Positions 33,594 through 42,305 of a stretch of 64,000 bases of DNA are shown piece after piece. The position numbers and the translations under genes were made by a program. The stretch's first letter is position 1. Each line of letters starts with the position of its first letter. The notes below the pieces were generated by a model that was not told the origin of the DNA, did not search any database, and saw nothing but the letters and a program-made list of their open reading frames with translations. This DNA comes from CALMKX01 sp036274895. GTDB lineage: Bacteria > Acidobacteriota > Thermoanaerobaculia > Multivoradales > SZUA-115. Location of the stretch: contig DASUEU010000014.1 of NCBI GenBank assembly GCA_036274895.1, forward strand, positions 1 to 64,000, written 5' to 3'.

Positions 33594-36575
33594 ATGCGTT
33601 GCCCTCGAGCCTTGTGGTGGGCCGTCCTCCTCCCGGTGGCCTCGGCCGCCCTTCCCGTCCTCGCCCTCGACTACGACCTGGTCTACGTCCGCCAGCCCCG
33701 CTACGGCGACCTCGACGAGACCATCTGGCCCGAGGTCTTCCATCCCGGCCGGCTCGACCCGGGGGCCGACCTGATGCTGCTGCACCCGGACGGTAGTGAG
33801 GAGGTGCTCGTGGCCGGGGGCAACGGCGGCGTCACCGACCCCTTCGTGTCCTTCGACGGGGCGTGGGTCTACTACAGCTACTTCCCGGACCTGCGGCCCC
33901 AGAGCCTCAACTCCCAGCGGGGCTACCTGCCCCACGCCGGGGCGGACGTCTACCGCCTCCACGTCGCGAGCCGCCGCGTCGAGCGGCTGACCTTCGGCGA
34001 GTTCACCCCCAACACCGGCGCCGGAACCTGGGACGAGTCCAACCCGGTCGATCCTCCCGCGGGCTTCAACCGCCTGGGCTACGGGATCTTGAACCTGGGC
34101 CCCTGCCCCCTGCCCGGCGGCAAGGTGGCCTTCGTCAGCAACCGCAACGGCTTCGACCCGCCCAAGGGCTTCACCAACCCCACGCTGCAGCTCTTCGTGA
34201 TGGACGAGGACGGCGGCAACGTCACGCCGATCGCCCCGATGACCATCTCGAGCGCCCTCCACCCGACGGTCCTGACGGATGGCCGGCTGATCTTCAGCTC
34301 GCACGAGGACCAGGGTCTGCGGGACACCCGGCTGTGGGGGATCTGGTCGATCTGGCCGGACGGCCGGCATTGGGCGCCGGTGGTCAGCGCCTTCCGGAGC
34401 GGCCAGGCCTTCCACTTCATGACCCAGCTGTCGGGCGGCGACCTGGTGGTGGAGGACTACTACAACTTGAACAACAACGGCTTCGGCGCCCTCTACCGCC
34501 TGCCGCTGGCGCTGCCCCCCGGCCAGCCCCCCTTCCACAGCGCCTTCCCGGACCAGAACCCGGCCATCGAGCGCACGGTGGGCGCCGGCTTCTCCTACCC
34601 CTTCCAGATGGCCTTCACCCCCCGGGGCCTCCACTCGATCACCCCCTTCACCCACGGCGACGACGAGGCCGCGCCCGCGGGCGGCAACGGCGTGCGGGTG
34701 GGCAAGCTCACCCACCCCTCGGGCGCGCCCGGAGGCAACCTGCTGGTGGCCTGGACCCCCGGCCCGGCCAACGACCTCGACCGCCCGACGCCCCTGCCGC
34801 GCTACGACAGCGGCCTCTACCTGCTGCCCGGGGGCAACCCGATCTCCGGCCCCGGCCAGTTGGTACCGATCAAGAACAGCCCCCTCTACAACGAGGCCTG
34901 GCCCCGGGCCCTGGTGCCCTACGCGGCGGTCCATGGCATTCCCGCTCCGGCCGAGCTGCCCTGGCTGCCCAACGACGGCGCCGCCCACGCCCTGCTGCCC
35001 GCGGGCACTCCCTTCGGGCTGATCGGCACCAGCTCCTTCTACAAGCGGGAGAGCTTCCCCGGCTGGGTGACCCCCTGGGCCGACAGCTTCGACGGCCTGG
35101 ACGCCTTCAACACTTCGGAGAACGGCCAGAGTAGCAACTGGGACTGGCAGGGGAGCGACGCCGGCAAGTATGCGAATAGCGAGATCTGGGCCGTGCGCGT
35201 TTTGGCCATGGAGCCCAACTCCCACCGCAGCTACGGCCCCCACGAGGGCCGCCACTTTCGAAGCCACGCCAGCGAGCGGTTGCGCATCCTGGGCGAAATC
35301 CCCCTGCGCAAGACCAACGCCCAAGGCCAGCCCCTGCTCGACCCCGAGGGCAACCCGGACACCAGCTTCCTGGCCAAGATCCCGGCGGACACTCCGATCA
35401 CTTTCCAGACCCTGGACAGCCGCGGCCTCGCCCTCAACATGGCCCAGACCTGGCACCAGGTGCGGCCCGGGGAGCTGCGCGCCAACTGCGGTGGCTGCCA
35501 CGCCCACAGCCAGCAGCCCCTGGCCTTTGAGCAGACCGCCGCGGCGCAGCCGGGCTACAGCGTCTTCGACCTGTCGCTGGACACTCCGCTGATCTCGGCC
35601 GACGCCCAGGGCCAGCCCACGCTCGTCGTCTCCCACGTGCCGCTGGTGGACGTGGAGTTCTACCGCGACGTTCGGCCCCTGCTGCAGAGAAGCTGCGTCT
35701 CCTGCCACACGGCCACCAACCCCACGCCTCCCGGCGACCTGGTGCTCGACGACCTCGCCCTGAACGGCGAAGGGCTGCCCGGGGACTACCGCCGGCTGGC
35801 CGCGGACGAAGGGGCCCAGTGGGGCAATCCGCCGGTGATCGTCAACGGCACGTGGCGGCAGACCAACGTCAGCCGCTACGTGAGGAAGTTCCAGAGCCGG
35901 CGCAGCCTGCTGGTGTGGAAGGTGTTCGGCCAGCGCCTGGACGGCTGGAGCAACGCGGCCCACCCCACCGAGAGCGTGCCCGGCAACCCGGCCACGCTGC
36001 CCCCCGGCGCCGACCCCAACGAGGCGGACCTGGACTTCACCGGCACCCGCATGCCGCCCCCCGGCAGCCCCGCGCCTCCCCTCTCCGAGGACGAGAAGCG
36101 CACCATCGCCCGCTGGATCGACCTCGGCTGCCCGATCGACACCGCCACCGGCACTTCGCATGCGGGCTACGGCTGGTTCCTGGACGACCTCAAGCCGACC
36201 TTGACCGTGAGCCTGCCTCGGCCAGGCTATGACCCGGCGCCCCTGACCCAGTTCCGCATCGGCCTGGCGGACGCCCACAGCGGCATCGACCTCGGCACGC
36301 TCTCGGTGAAGGCGGACTTCCCCCTCCGCGGCCGGCCCGCGAACGCCGAGCTGGCCGACCTGGTGACCCCGGCCGGAGACGGCCTCTACACCCTCGACCT
36401 CGCGGGCACCCTGCCCCCGGTCTGGCGCCGGCAAGTAAGGGTCTCGATCGAGGATCAGCAGGGTAACGTGACGAGGGTGGACCGTCTGTTCTCGACCCGG
36501 CTTTACGCACCGATCTTCGCGGACGGCTTCGAGAGCGGGGATACGTCCGGGTGGGGGGTGGTGGTCGGGGAGTAG
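33594..36575 (+). CDS. large di-haem c-type cytochrome, hydrazine synthase alpha-like
   Basis: The 993-residue exported protein has a signal peptide (LWWAVLLPVASAALPVLA). Residues about 25-400 look like a beta-propeller ('VEVLVAGG'-type strands, 'GKVAFVSNRNGFDPPKGFTN', 'LTDGRLIFSSHEDQG'). Haem sites are CGGCH (Cys632, Cys635, His636) and CVSCH (Cys701, Cys704, His705), the latter after 'VEFYRDVRPLLQRSCVSC', as in PSD1-type and HzsA-like cytochromes. 'ARWIDLGCPIDT' and the propeller order resemble hydrazine synthase alpha. No beta/gamma partners are nearby, so hydrazine synthesis is not implied. The C-terminus carries 'IFADGFESGDTSGWG'. Confidence 0.8.
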   Translation: MRCPRALWWAVLLPVASAALPVLALDYDLVYVRQPRYGDLDETIWPEVFHPGRLDPGADLMLLHPDGSEEVLVAGGNGGVTDPFVSFDGAWVYYSYFPDLRPQSLNSQRGYLPHAGADVYRLHVASRRVERLTFGEFTPNTGAGTWDESNPVDPPAGFNRLGYGILNLGPCPLPGGKVAFVSNRNGFDPPKGFTNPTLQLFVMDEDGGNVTPIAPMTISSALHPTVLTDGRLIFSSHEDQGLRDTRLWGIWSIWPDGRHWAPVVSAFRSGQAFHFMTQLSGGDLVVEDYYNLNNNGFGALYRLPLALPPGQPPFHSAFPDQNPAIERTVGAGFSYPFQMAFTPRGLHSITPFTHGDDEAAPAGGNGVRVGKLTHPSGAPGGNLLVAWTPGPANDLDRPTPLPRYDSGLYLLPGGNPISGPGQLVPIKNSPLYNEAWPRALVPYAAVHGIPAPAELPWLPNDGAAHALLPAGTPFGLIGTSSFYKRESFPGWVTPWADSFDGLDAFNTSENGQSSNWDWQGSDAGKYANSEIWAVRVLAMEPNSHRSYGPHEGRHFRSHASERLRILGEIPLRKTNAQGQPLLDPEGNPDTSFLAKIPADTPITFQTLDSRGLALNMAQTWHQVRPGELRANCGGCHAHSQQPLAFEQTAAAQPGYSVFDLSLDTPLISADAQGQPTLVVSHVPLVDVEFYRDVRPLLQRSCVSCHTATNPTPPGDLVLDDLALNGEGLPGDYRRLAADEGAQWGNPPVIVNGTWRQTNVSRYVRKFQSRRSLLVWKVFGQRLDGWSNAAHPTESVPGNPATLPPGADPNEADLDFTGTRMPPPGSPAPPLSEDEKRTIARWIDLGCPIDTATGTSHAGYGWFLDDLKPTLTVSLPRPGYDPAPLTQFRIGLADAHSGIDLGTLSVKADFPLRGRPANAELADLVTPAGDGLYTLDLAGTLPPVWRRQVRVSIEDQQGNVTRVDRLFSTRLYAPIFADGFESGDTSGWGVVVGE

Positions 36576-36622
36576 CGCCGAGCCTTCGGCAGGGACTAGA
36601 GTTGCGCCAGGAGACCCGACCG

Positions 36623-36949
36623 ATGGCTGCCATGACGCTCGCAAAGGATCCGGGAGAGCTCGCCGAGGCGATTCGGCGCGCTCAAGACGAACCTCTCTTC
36701 GTGGAAGCAGATGGCCGCCCAGTGGCCGTCGTGCTCTCGGTTCAGGAGTACGACCGCCTCACTGCCTCCCCAGATCTCCTCGCTGCCAACCAGGCCTACT
36801 GGGACCAACAGGTGGCGCTGATGGAGGATCTCCCTGCCGAAGTCGAGCTGACCGAGGCGATGTGGAGGGAGCTGACCACCGGCCCCGTGCGCCCGATCTC
36901 GCCCGACAGTCTCGCAGTGCCTCCCGGCTGGAAGCCGGGCCGCGGCTGA
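36623..36949 (+). CDS. Phd/YefM-type antitoxin
   Basis: The 108-residue protein has 'DPGELAEAIRRAQDEPLFVE' and 'ADGRPVAVVLSVQEYDRLT', the Phd/YefM DNA-binding pattern, followed by a longer acidic helical tail ('ALMEDLPAEVELTEAMWREL'). The ATG at 36623 is chosen from three nearby (MAAM...). It is coupled to the ParE/RelE-like toxin gene by TGATG. It would repress its own promoter and neutralise the toxin. Confidence 0.82.
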   Translation: MAAMTLAKDPGELAEAIRRAQDEPLFVEADGRPVAVVLSVQEYDRLTASPDLLAANQAYWDQQVALMEDLPAEVELTEAMWRELTTGPVRPISPDSLAVPPGWKPGRG

Positions 36950-37239
36950 TGGCCATCCGCTTCTCGCGCGCTTCGGTTCGCGATCTCGAGGACATCCGGG
37001 CACACACCCTCAGGGAGTTCGGACCGGTCCAGGAACAGCGCTATCTCGAGGGGCTGAGGCATCACCTGGAGCTGCTGGAGCAGTTCCCGCGGTCCGCTCC
37101 GCTGTACCGGCGTGGAGGATCCCTGCGGGTCTCGACCTACCAGTCTCACCGGGTCTTCTACCGGGACGACGGGGGCGGGATCGCGGTGAAGAGGATCGTT
37201 CACCACGCTCGCGACCTGGATCGCATCGTAGGCCGCTAG
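36949..37239 (+). CDS. ParE/RelE-type toxin
   Basis: The 96-residue protein has the ParE/RelE layout: 'IRFSRASVRDLEDIRAHTLR', 'YLEGLRHHLELLEQFPRSAP', 'RVSTYQSHRVFYRDDGGG' and a C-terminal 'VKRIVHHARDLDRIVG'. The ending, with His and Arg before DLDRI, is like ParE/RelE family toxins that act on gyrase or mRNA. The ATG shares the A with the antitoxin TGA. This is the third toxin-antitoxin pair in 18 kb. Confidence 0.85.
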   Translation: MAIRFSRASVRDLEDIRAHTLREFGPVQEQRYLEGLRHHLELLEQFPRSAPLYRRGGSLRVSTYQSHRVFYRDDGGGIAVKRIVHHARDLDRIVGR

Positions 37240-37324
37240 GGTCCATTCTGCAGCTCGGGATAGCCTGGCTCTCGTTTTCAGACACTCGGCGCTCTGGTGC
37301 CAGGGCAGGTGGTCCCCTCCGATC

Positions 37325-37352
37325 CCCTCTCCCCCCGCCAGGGGGGAGAGGG
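37325..37352. repeat. hairpin of the CCCTCTCCCCC type
   Basis: CCCTCTCCCCCC (37325-37336), loop GCCA, GGGGGGAGAGGG (37341-37352), followed by GCAGGGTGAGGGG. This is a widespread type of interspersed bacterial palindrome. It lies between the convergent toxin and CHAT genes and could stop transcription from both sides. Confidence 0.6.
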
Positions 37353-37383
37353 CAGGGTGAGGGGGGCCGGCCCGGGCGAGGGA

Positions 37384-40300
37384 TCAGCCGGTCTCGGCTC
37401 CCGGCTCCAACGGCCCGAGCGGATCCTCCCCCCTCTTCTCCATCGCCTCGGCCTGGGCCCGCACTGCCTGCAGCACCGCGCCGAGCGCCCCCTGCACGTC
37501 CTCCTCGGTCACCGGCGCCGCCGGGTCGAAGGCCGGCCACATCTGCTTGAGCGCGTCAACGCGTGCGCCGGCCGAGGGGTCCTCCAACTCCATGGCGCGC
37601 ATCCAGGCAAGGTGCCAGGCAGCCAGGAAGCCGGGGTGCTCCTCGAGTGCCGCGAAGGCCTGGGCCAAGATATCGAGAGCCAGGCGCTGACCGAAGCGAT
37701 CCTCGATCTCCCAGAGGGTGGCGAGAGTCACCCCTGCCAGCACGACAGCCCGATCCGCCCGCCCTGCGGCGAGGGCCACGCGGGCCATGTAGCCGTACGC
37801 AGCGGCTTCCCCCAGACGGTTCTCGATGGCTCGATGGAGAACCAGCGCCTGGCGGAAGAGCGCGAACGCTTCGGCCGCGTCCCCCTGAGCTTGGCGAAGC
37901 CGCCCCAGACCTGAAAGCGTGTTGGCCTCTCCGAGTCGAGCCTGGATTTCTTGGTAGATGGGCAGGGCGGTTTGGTAGGCGTGTTCGGCTTCTCGGAGTC
38001 GATCGGTGCGTACGTAGAGGTCTCCGAGGGCCTGTCGAGTGTTGGCCTCTCCGAGTCGATCCTGGATTTCTTGGTAGATGGGCAGGGCGGTTTGGTAGGC
38101 GTCTTCGGCTTCTCGGAGTCGAGCGGTGCGTACGTAGAGGTCTCCGAGGGCTTGGGCGGTGGTTGCTTCTGCGCGCGAGCCGGAGGCGAGCGCGCCGGCC
38201 ATTTGGTGGGTCGCGTCGAGTAGGTTCTTGGCCGTCCCGGCGCCGCCGGCGAAGCTCAGGATCCGACTCCAGGGCGCCACCGTCTCGGCGCAGGCCAGCA
38301 CTGCCGCTACGCCTTCGCCGGCGTTTCGTAGCTCCTCGAGCAACGCCTCGAGATTGGGCTGTTCGGTGAGGGCGCGGGCCACGGCGCGGGCCGTGGCGGT
38401 CGTACCGAGCTGGTGCTGGTAGGTGCCGCTGAGCCAGGCTGCGAGCGCCTGCCAGGAAGCCGTGAGGAGCTGTTCCCGGCGCTCCGGGGACAGCTTCGAC
38501 GCCTCCTGGCGGGCGAGCAGGCGGATCGGCTCCAGCAGGCGCAGGCGCTCGTCCCGGCCGTAGCGCTCGGCCAGGTAAGCCCTCTCGAGGGCGGCCATGC
38601 GCTCCGCCGCGTCGCCCCCGAAGATGCCCGGCAGCAAGCTCGCCGACAGCCCGGCGGGGAAGTGCCCCAGCCAGGCGAACAGCTCTGCCGCCGCGGGGTT
38701 CGCCCGCCTCAAAGGCTCGACGGAGACCTGGATGGAGGCCCGGAGGCTGCGATCGCGCAGCTGATTCGCCTGGTCGTCCCGTAGCTCTTCGTCGAAGAGC
38801 TCCAACCCCTGGATCTTGCCGGGATCCCGCCGGATCCGGTCGGTCAGCTGGACGAAGCTCAGGCCCAGCCCGGTCTGACCGGCGACCAGGCAGATCGACA
38901 ACGGGTGCCCGGCCAATAGCTCGAGCAGCCGATCCAGGTCGGGCGAGGTCGCTTCCTCCGGCGCGACCCGCGGCCCCGCCGCGGCGAGGAACACCTCCCG
39001 GTCCACGGGCGCCGCCAGGGGCCCGGGCCGTAGCATCTGCTCCTCCAGCCCGCCGAGCGGCCCCAGCGGCTTGCGGCTGGACAGCAGCAGCCGCAGTCGC
39101 CGGCAGCCCAGCAGCAGTGTCTCCAGCAACGCTCGCAGCCCCGGCCGATCGGCGGTGATCAGATCCTCGCAGTTGTCCAGCACCACCAGGGCTGCAGTGT
39201 CGCCCACCTTCCGCGCCAACTCCTCGTCGCTCTCGCAGCGCTCCATGCCCCAGCGGGCCGCCAGCCGGCCGCGCAGGGAGGCGGCCTGATGGAGACCGCG
39301 CAGGGGCAGCCAAAGCGCACGCTCGAGGCCGAGCGAGCCTTCCGTCACGGCCTGGCGGGCCACGGCCAGGGCCAGCTCGGTCTTGCCGATGCCTGGCATG
39401 CCCTGGAACGACACCAGCCGGTGGTGGTGCAGCAGGGCGACACCCCGCTCGATCTCCTCTTCCCGGCCTCGGAAATGCGCCGGGGCCGCGGGAGCCTCTT
39501 CCAGCTCCCCGATCACCCCGGCCGCTGCCTCGGAGGCAGGTGCCTCGGGTAGAGGGGCGCCGAGGCGAATCGGCTCCCAGGAGCGGGCGTAGTAGGCGAG
39601 GGCGGCCCAGTGGGGATCCTCCTCGGGCAGGGCGAAGCGAGCCTCCGCCACCGCCTGCTCCAGGTTGCCGGCAGCCACCCCGGCGAGGCTCTCGACCAGC
39701 CGCTGCGAGAACTTCGTCGTGGCCTGGGCGTCGAGAGAGGCATGAGACGTCAGCACCACCGTGGCGTTGCCCTGCTCGGGATCGAGCAAGCGCTCGGCCA
39801 AAGCGCCCAGCAGGCGATGCCGGCGCCCACCGTAGCAGCTCCACAGCAGCACCACCTTGGTCCCCGCCCGGGCACACAGCCGGGCCACGGCGTCGGCGTC
39901 GACCGGCTCGCCGGGGTCACCCGGATAGTCCGGATGACCGGCCTGATGGAGCAACAGGGAGCCCCCCAGGGCGTCCCCGTGGGCGATCACGCTGAGCAGG
40001 GAGATGGCCTGTCCGCCGTCGAGCAGACCCTCGAGCATGGGCAGGCTCGCTTGCCGCAAGGGAGGCACGGCCCGCAACTGGAAGCTGCCGGCGAGACGCT
40101 GCAGAGCCTCCTCGTGACGGTGGAACACTGCTTCCGGCAGGCGTCCACCTTCACCGTCCACGACGGGATTGGCCCAGGCGATGCCGGCTCGCTCGTCCTT
40201 TTCCAGCCGAAGCTCCGCCGCCGCGACGCCCTCGACCGAGCGTACGAGAGCAGCCCCGAAGCGCTGGAAGAGAAAGCCCTTGTCATCGGCCAGCAGCTCG

Positions 40301-40704
40301 AAGGGCAGGTCCGCGACCCGGCCGAGGGACCCCGCCGGCAACACCAGCAAGAGGCGCAGGGGGCGGCGACTCGCAGAGCGGCTCTTCTCGATCCGCTCCC
40401 ACGCCGCGGCCAGCGGCGCATCCTCGAACAAACGGCCGAGCAGCCAGCGCCCGAACCCGAGGGCGGCCTCCAGCGAGGTTGGACGATCCTCAAGAAACCG
40501 TGCCAGGAACGTGGCCTGAGAGGTTCCGTTCCCCGCTCCCGCCGAGTCGGCAACGCTCAGGTTGGCCACTCCGGCCACGGTGTCCACCCGCATCGCGCTC
40601 TGGTCCGCCAGGGTCAGGTCATAAAGCTCCCGGCCGGCGTCCGGCTCGCCGCGGGGGCGCAAGCTCAGGTACACGCGATAGGGCGAAGGCTGGCCGACGC
40701 TCAT
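37384..40704 (-). CDS. CHAT protease - STAND ATPase - TPR protein
   Basis: This 1106-residue multidomain protein has, at about residues 100-390, a CHAT (caspase-like) domain with His242 in 'LLSVIAHGDALGG' and Cys290 in 'VVLLWSCYGGRR'. Residues about 410-720 form a STAND-type ATPase with Walker A 'SFQGMPGIGKTELALAVARQ' (Lys441) and Walker B 'AALVVLDNCEDLI', then 'RLLLSSRKPLG'. Residues about 830-1040 are TPRs, including two nearly identical 40-residue units. The layout (protease effector, signalling ATPase, repeat sensor) is that of ligand-triggered conflict or cell-death proteins (established for STAND/CHAT families). It is coupled by ATGA to the metallophosphoesterase gene upstream. Its trigger and substrate are unknown. 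Confidence 0.88.
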   Translation of the reverse strand: MSVGQPSPYRVYLSLRPRGEPDAGRELYDLTLADQSAMRVDTVAGVANLSVADSAGAGNGTSQATFLARFLEDRPTSLEAALGFGRWLLGRLFEDAPLAAAWERIEKSRSASRRPLRLLLVLPAGSLGRVADLPFELLADDKGFLFQRFGAALVRSVEGVAAAELRLEKDERAGIAWANPVVDGEGGRLPEAVFHRHEEALQRLAGSFQLRAVPPLRQASLPMLEGLLDGGQAISLLSVIAHGDALGGSLLLHQAGHPDYPGDPGEPVDADAVARLCARAGTKVVLLWSCYGGRRHRLLGALAERLLDPEQGNATVVLTSHASLDAQATTKFSQRLVESLAGVAAGNLEQAVAEARFALPEEDPHWAALAYYARSWEPIRLGAPLPEAPASEAAAGVIGELEEAPAAPAHFRGREEEIERGVALLHHHRLVSFQGMPGIGKTELALAVARQAVTEGSLGLERALWLPLRGLHQAASLRGRLAARWGMERCESDEELARKVGDTAALVVLDNCEDLITADRPGLRALLETLLLGCRRLRLLLSSRKPLGPLGGLEEQMLRPGPLAAPVDREVFLAAAGPRVAPEEATSPDLDRLLELLAGHPLSICLVAGQTGLGLSFVQLTDRIRRDPGKIQGLELFDEELRDDQANQLRDRSLRASIQVSVEPLRRANPAAAELFAWLGHFPAGLSASLLPGIFGGDAAERMAALERAYLAERYGRDERLRLLEPIRLLARQEASKLSPERREQLLTASWQALAAWLSGTYQHQLGTTATARAVARALTEQPNLEALLEELRNAGEGVAAVLACAETVAPWSRILSFAGGAGTAKNLLDATHQMAGALASGSRAEATTAQALGDLYVRTARLREAEDAYQTALPIYQEIQDRLGEANTRQALGDLYVRTDRLREAEHAYQTALPIYQEIQARLGEANTLSGLGRLRQAQGDAAEAFALFRQALVLHRAIENRLGEAAAYGYMARVALAAGRADRAVVLAGVTLATLWEIEDRFGQRLALDILAQAFAALEEHPGFLAAWHLAWMRAMELEDPSAGARVDALKQMWPAFDPAAPVTEEDVQGALGAVLQAVRAQAEAMEKRGEDPLGPLEPGAETG
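37919..38158 (-). repeat. two tandem 120-base repeats encoding TPR units
   Basis: Copies at 37919-38038 and 38039-38158 differ at only about three positions over the first 110 bases. Each encodes one 40-residue TPR (LGDLYVRT...REAE.AYQTALPIYQEI). The near identity at silent positions shows a very recent duplication or homogenisation. Confidence 0.9.
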
Positions 40705-42071
40705 TGGGGTCCTCCCGGTGCCACCGACACCGTCGGCCAGGTCGCGAGCCGAGCACCCTGCCCGTCCACCTCGGCATAAGTCCGGCGAGCTAGCGGCTCG
40801 ATCGCGCCGGCTCGCAGCCGCTCGGCCCAGGCCAGCAGGTCCGGCTCCTCGGTCGCCGCGGGCAGCCGCAGCAGGTCCAGCCAGGTGCCGGTGTTGAGAT
40901 AGACCCGATCCCCGTCCAGCCGGGCCTCCCGGGCCGCGTGCGTGTGCCCGGCCAGCACCACCCGGCCGGCGGCCGAGGCGGGCAGCTGCGTGTCGACGAG
41001 ACTTCGGTCGAACCCGCTCAAGGCCTCCGGCGAGAAGAAGTCGCCGCCGTCGTGGAAGAGCCGGCGGGCCGCCTTGAGCAACAGCCGGGCGCCGGCCCCG
41101 GGAACGCCCAGCGAGCCGCGCGTGGCCGCCTGCGCCCCGGCGAAATGAAGCTCCAGGGCTCGCGCCATGGCGGCGGGGGCCTGGCGGTCTCCCTCGTCGA
41201 GCGCGGCCTCGATGGCCCGGGACAGCTCCTCGGCCTCGGAAGGCGCGGCCTCGCCCCGCGTCCCGAGGCTCGGCCCCCGGGTCAGGCGGTGCCGCAGCTC
41301 GGCGACCACCACCTCGTCGAACCGAACCAGGAAGGCGGGCAGGTGGGGCAGGGCGAGCAGGGGGTCCAGGGCCAGCAGCAGCAGAGGCACCCAGGGGCCG
41401 CTGGGGTGGAGCTGCTCGACGAACGGGAAGCGGGGCCGGCCGGTGAAGGGATCGCAGGCCCGCTTGAACACGTTCACGGTGGCCAGCACCAGCAGCGAGC
41501 CGGGCGGCAGAGGCAGCGAACGGGCGCCGCGTTCGAGCGCCCGGTGGATCGCTCCGGGCTCGATGCGGTTCCAGCTATCCCCGAGGTGCCCGTGGCCGGC
41601 CAGCACCTCCCGGCTGCTGACCTGGACGGAGAAGGGTTCGGCCTGCCGATGGATCGAGAGCCGCGGGTCCTCCGGCGACAGCCCACAGGCTGCCCGCAGC
41701 ACCGCGTCGGCCTCGGGGTGGTAGAGCTCGGGGTCGTGGTTGCCGGGGATCACCACGGAACGGCCGCCGCCGGCCACGAACGCGCCCAGGGCGGCGAAGA
41801 AGCGGGTGCCCCAGGGGGTCTCGGCAAGGTCGCGGCAGAGCTGCCGCAGCAAGCGCGGTGCCCCTTCGAGGTCCAACACCTCGGGGCGGCCAGGCACTTG
41901 GAGGGTGTCGAAGAGGTCGCCGTTCCAGAGCAGCAGCGTCCCGGCCGGCTCGAGCCCCGACACCAGGGCGACCAACTCCTCGCCGGCCCGGAAGCCCGCG
42001 AGCGCGCCCGGTGGCCCGAGGTGCAGGTCGGAGAGCACGACCAGCCGGGCGATCGGCCTTTCGTCGTTCAT
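40701..42071 (-). CDS. calcineurin-like metallophosphoesterase, partner of the CHAT-STAND protein
   Basis: The 456-residue protein has the metallophosphoesterase motifs in order: 'VVLSDLHLG' (Asp15, His17), 'LWNGDLFD' (Asp52), 'VIPGNHDPE' (Asn111, His112), 'VLAGHGHLGD' and 'VVLAGHTHA' near the end, so two metals can be bound. Between 170 and 390 lies a long helical insertion. The ATG at 42071 has GGAG upstream. Its stop overlaps the CHAT-STAND ATG, so the two proteins are made together. The phosphoester substrate is unknown (nucleic acid, nucleotide or phosphoprotein all possible). Confidence 0.87.
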   Translation of the reverse strand: MNDERPIARLVVLSDLHLGPPGALAGFRAGEELVALVSGLEPAGTLLLWNGDLFDTLQVPGRPEVLDLEGAPRLLRQLCRDLAETPWGTRFFAALGAFVAGGGRSVVIPGNHDPELYHPEADAVLRAACGLSPEDPRLSIHRQAEPFSVQVSSREVLAGHGHLGDSWNRIEPGAIHRALERGARSLPLPPGSLLVLATVNVFKRACDPFTGRPRFPFVEQLHPSGPWVPLLLLALDPLLALPHLPAFLVRFDEVVVAELRHRLTRGPSLGTRGEAAPSEAEELSRAIEAALDEGDRQAPAAMARALELHFAGAQAATRGSLGVPGAGARLLLKAARRLFHDGGDFFSPEALSGFDRSLVDTQLPASAAGRVVLAGHTHAAREARLDGDRVYLNTGTWLDLLRLPAATEEPDLLAWAERLRAGAIEPLARRTYAEVDGQGARLATWPTVSVAPGGPQ

Positions 42072-42180
42072 TGGTGAAGGATCTCCGGTGCGAGAAAATA
42101 GCGGAAGGAGAGCGCTCTGCCAAGCTTGGAGAAGGGGCCGAAGGGGAAGCCGGGCCGCTGCCGGGGTGAGGAAGCCCTGT

Positions 42181-42242
42181 GGAGTGCGGCGACGTGTCGC
42201 CGCTTTCGAGCGCTGCAAAGCGGCGACGCGTCGCCGCAGTCC
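42181..42242. repeat. inverted pair of the GCGGCGAC-GTCGCCGC element
   Basis: GGAGTGCGGCGACGTGTCGC... (from 42181) and, after a 10-base spacer, AAAGCGGCGACGCGTCGCCG...AGTCC (to 42242) are inverted copies of the element at 14448 in the oxoprolinase gene. Together they form a REPIN-like structure between the metallophosphoesterase and mutS genes. Confidence 0.75.
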
Positions 42243-42290
42243 AAAGCCGCCGGGCGGACTCTTTCCGCCATCCCGCCGCCCCCTCGCCGC

Positions 42291-42296
42291 TATACT
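42291..42296 (+). promoter_or_regulatory. -10 box TATACT for mutS (leaderless candidate)
   Basis: TATACT ends 9 bases before the GTG at 42306, with no ribosome binding site between (CCCGCCCTC). It is the same arrangement as at tsaB. Confidence 0.45.
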
Positions 42297-42305
42297 CCCG
42301 CCCTC

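Noticed and set aside
33594..36575. Calling the di-haem gene a true hydrazine synthase and inferring anammox
   Set aside because: No beta/gamma subunits or other anammox genes are present; only the fold-level resemblance is supported.
33570..36644. Very long minus-strand open frame (over 1000 codons) opposite the di-haem protein gene
   Set aside because: Composition is shadow-like (Arg/Gly/His/Gln-rich), with no motifs or ribosome site, and the opposite strand encodes a clear haem protein.
37919..38158. The tandem repeats as a CRISPR-like or satellite array
   Set aside because: They are 120-base units without spacers, in frame, and encode TPRs.
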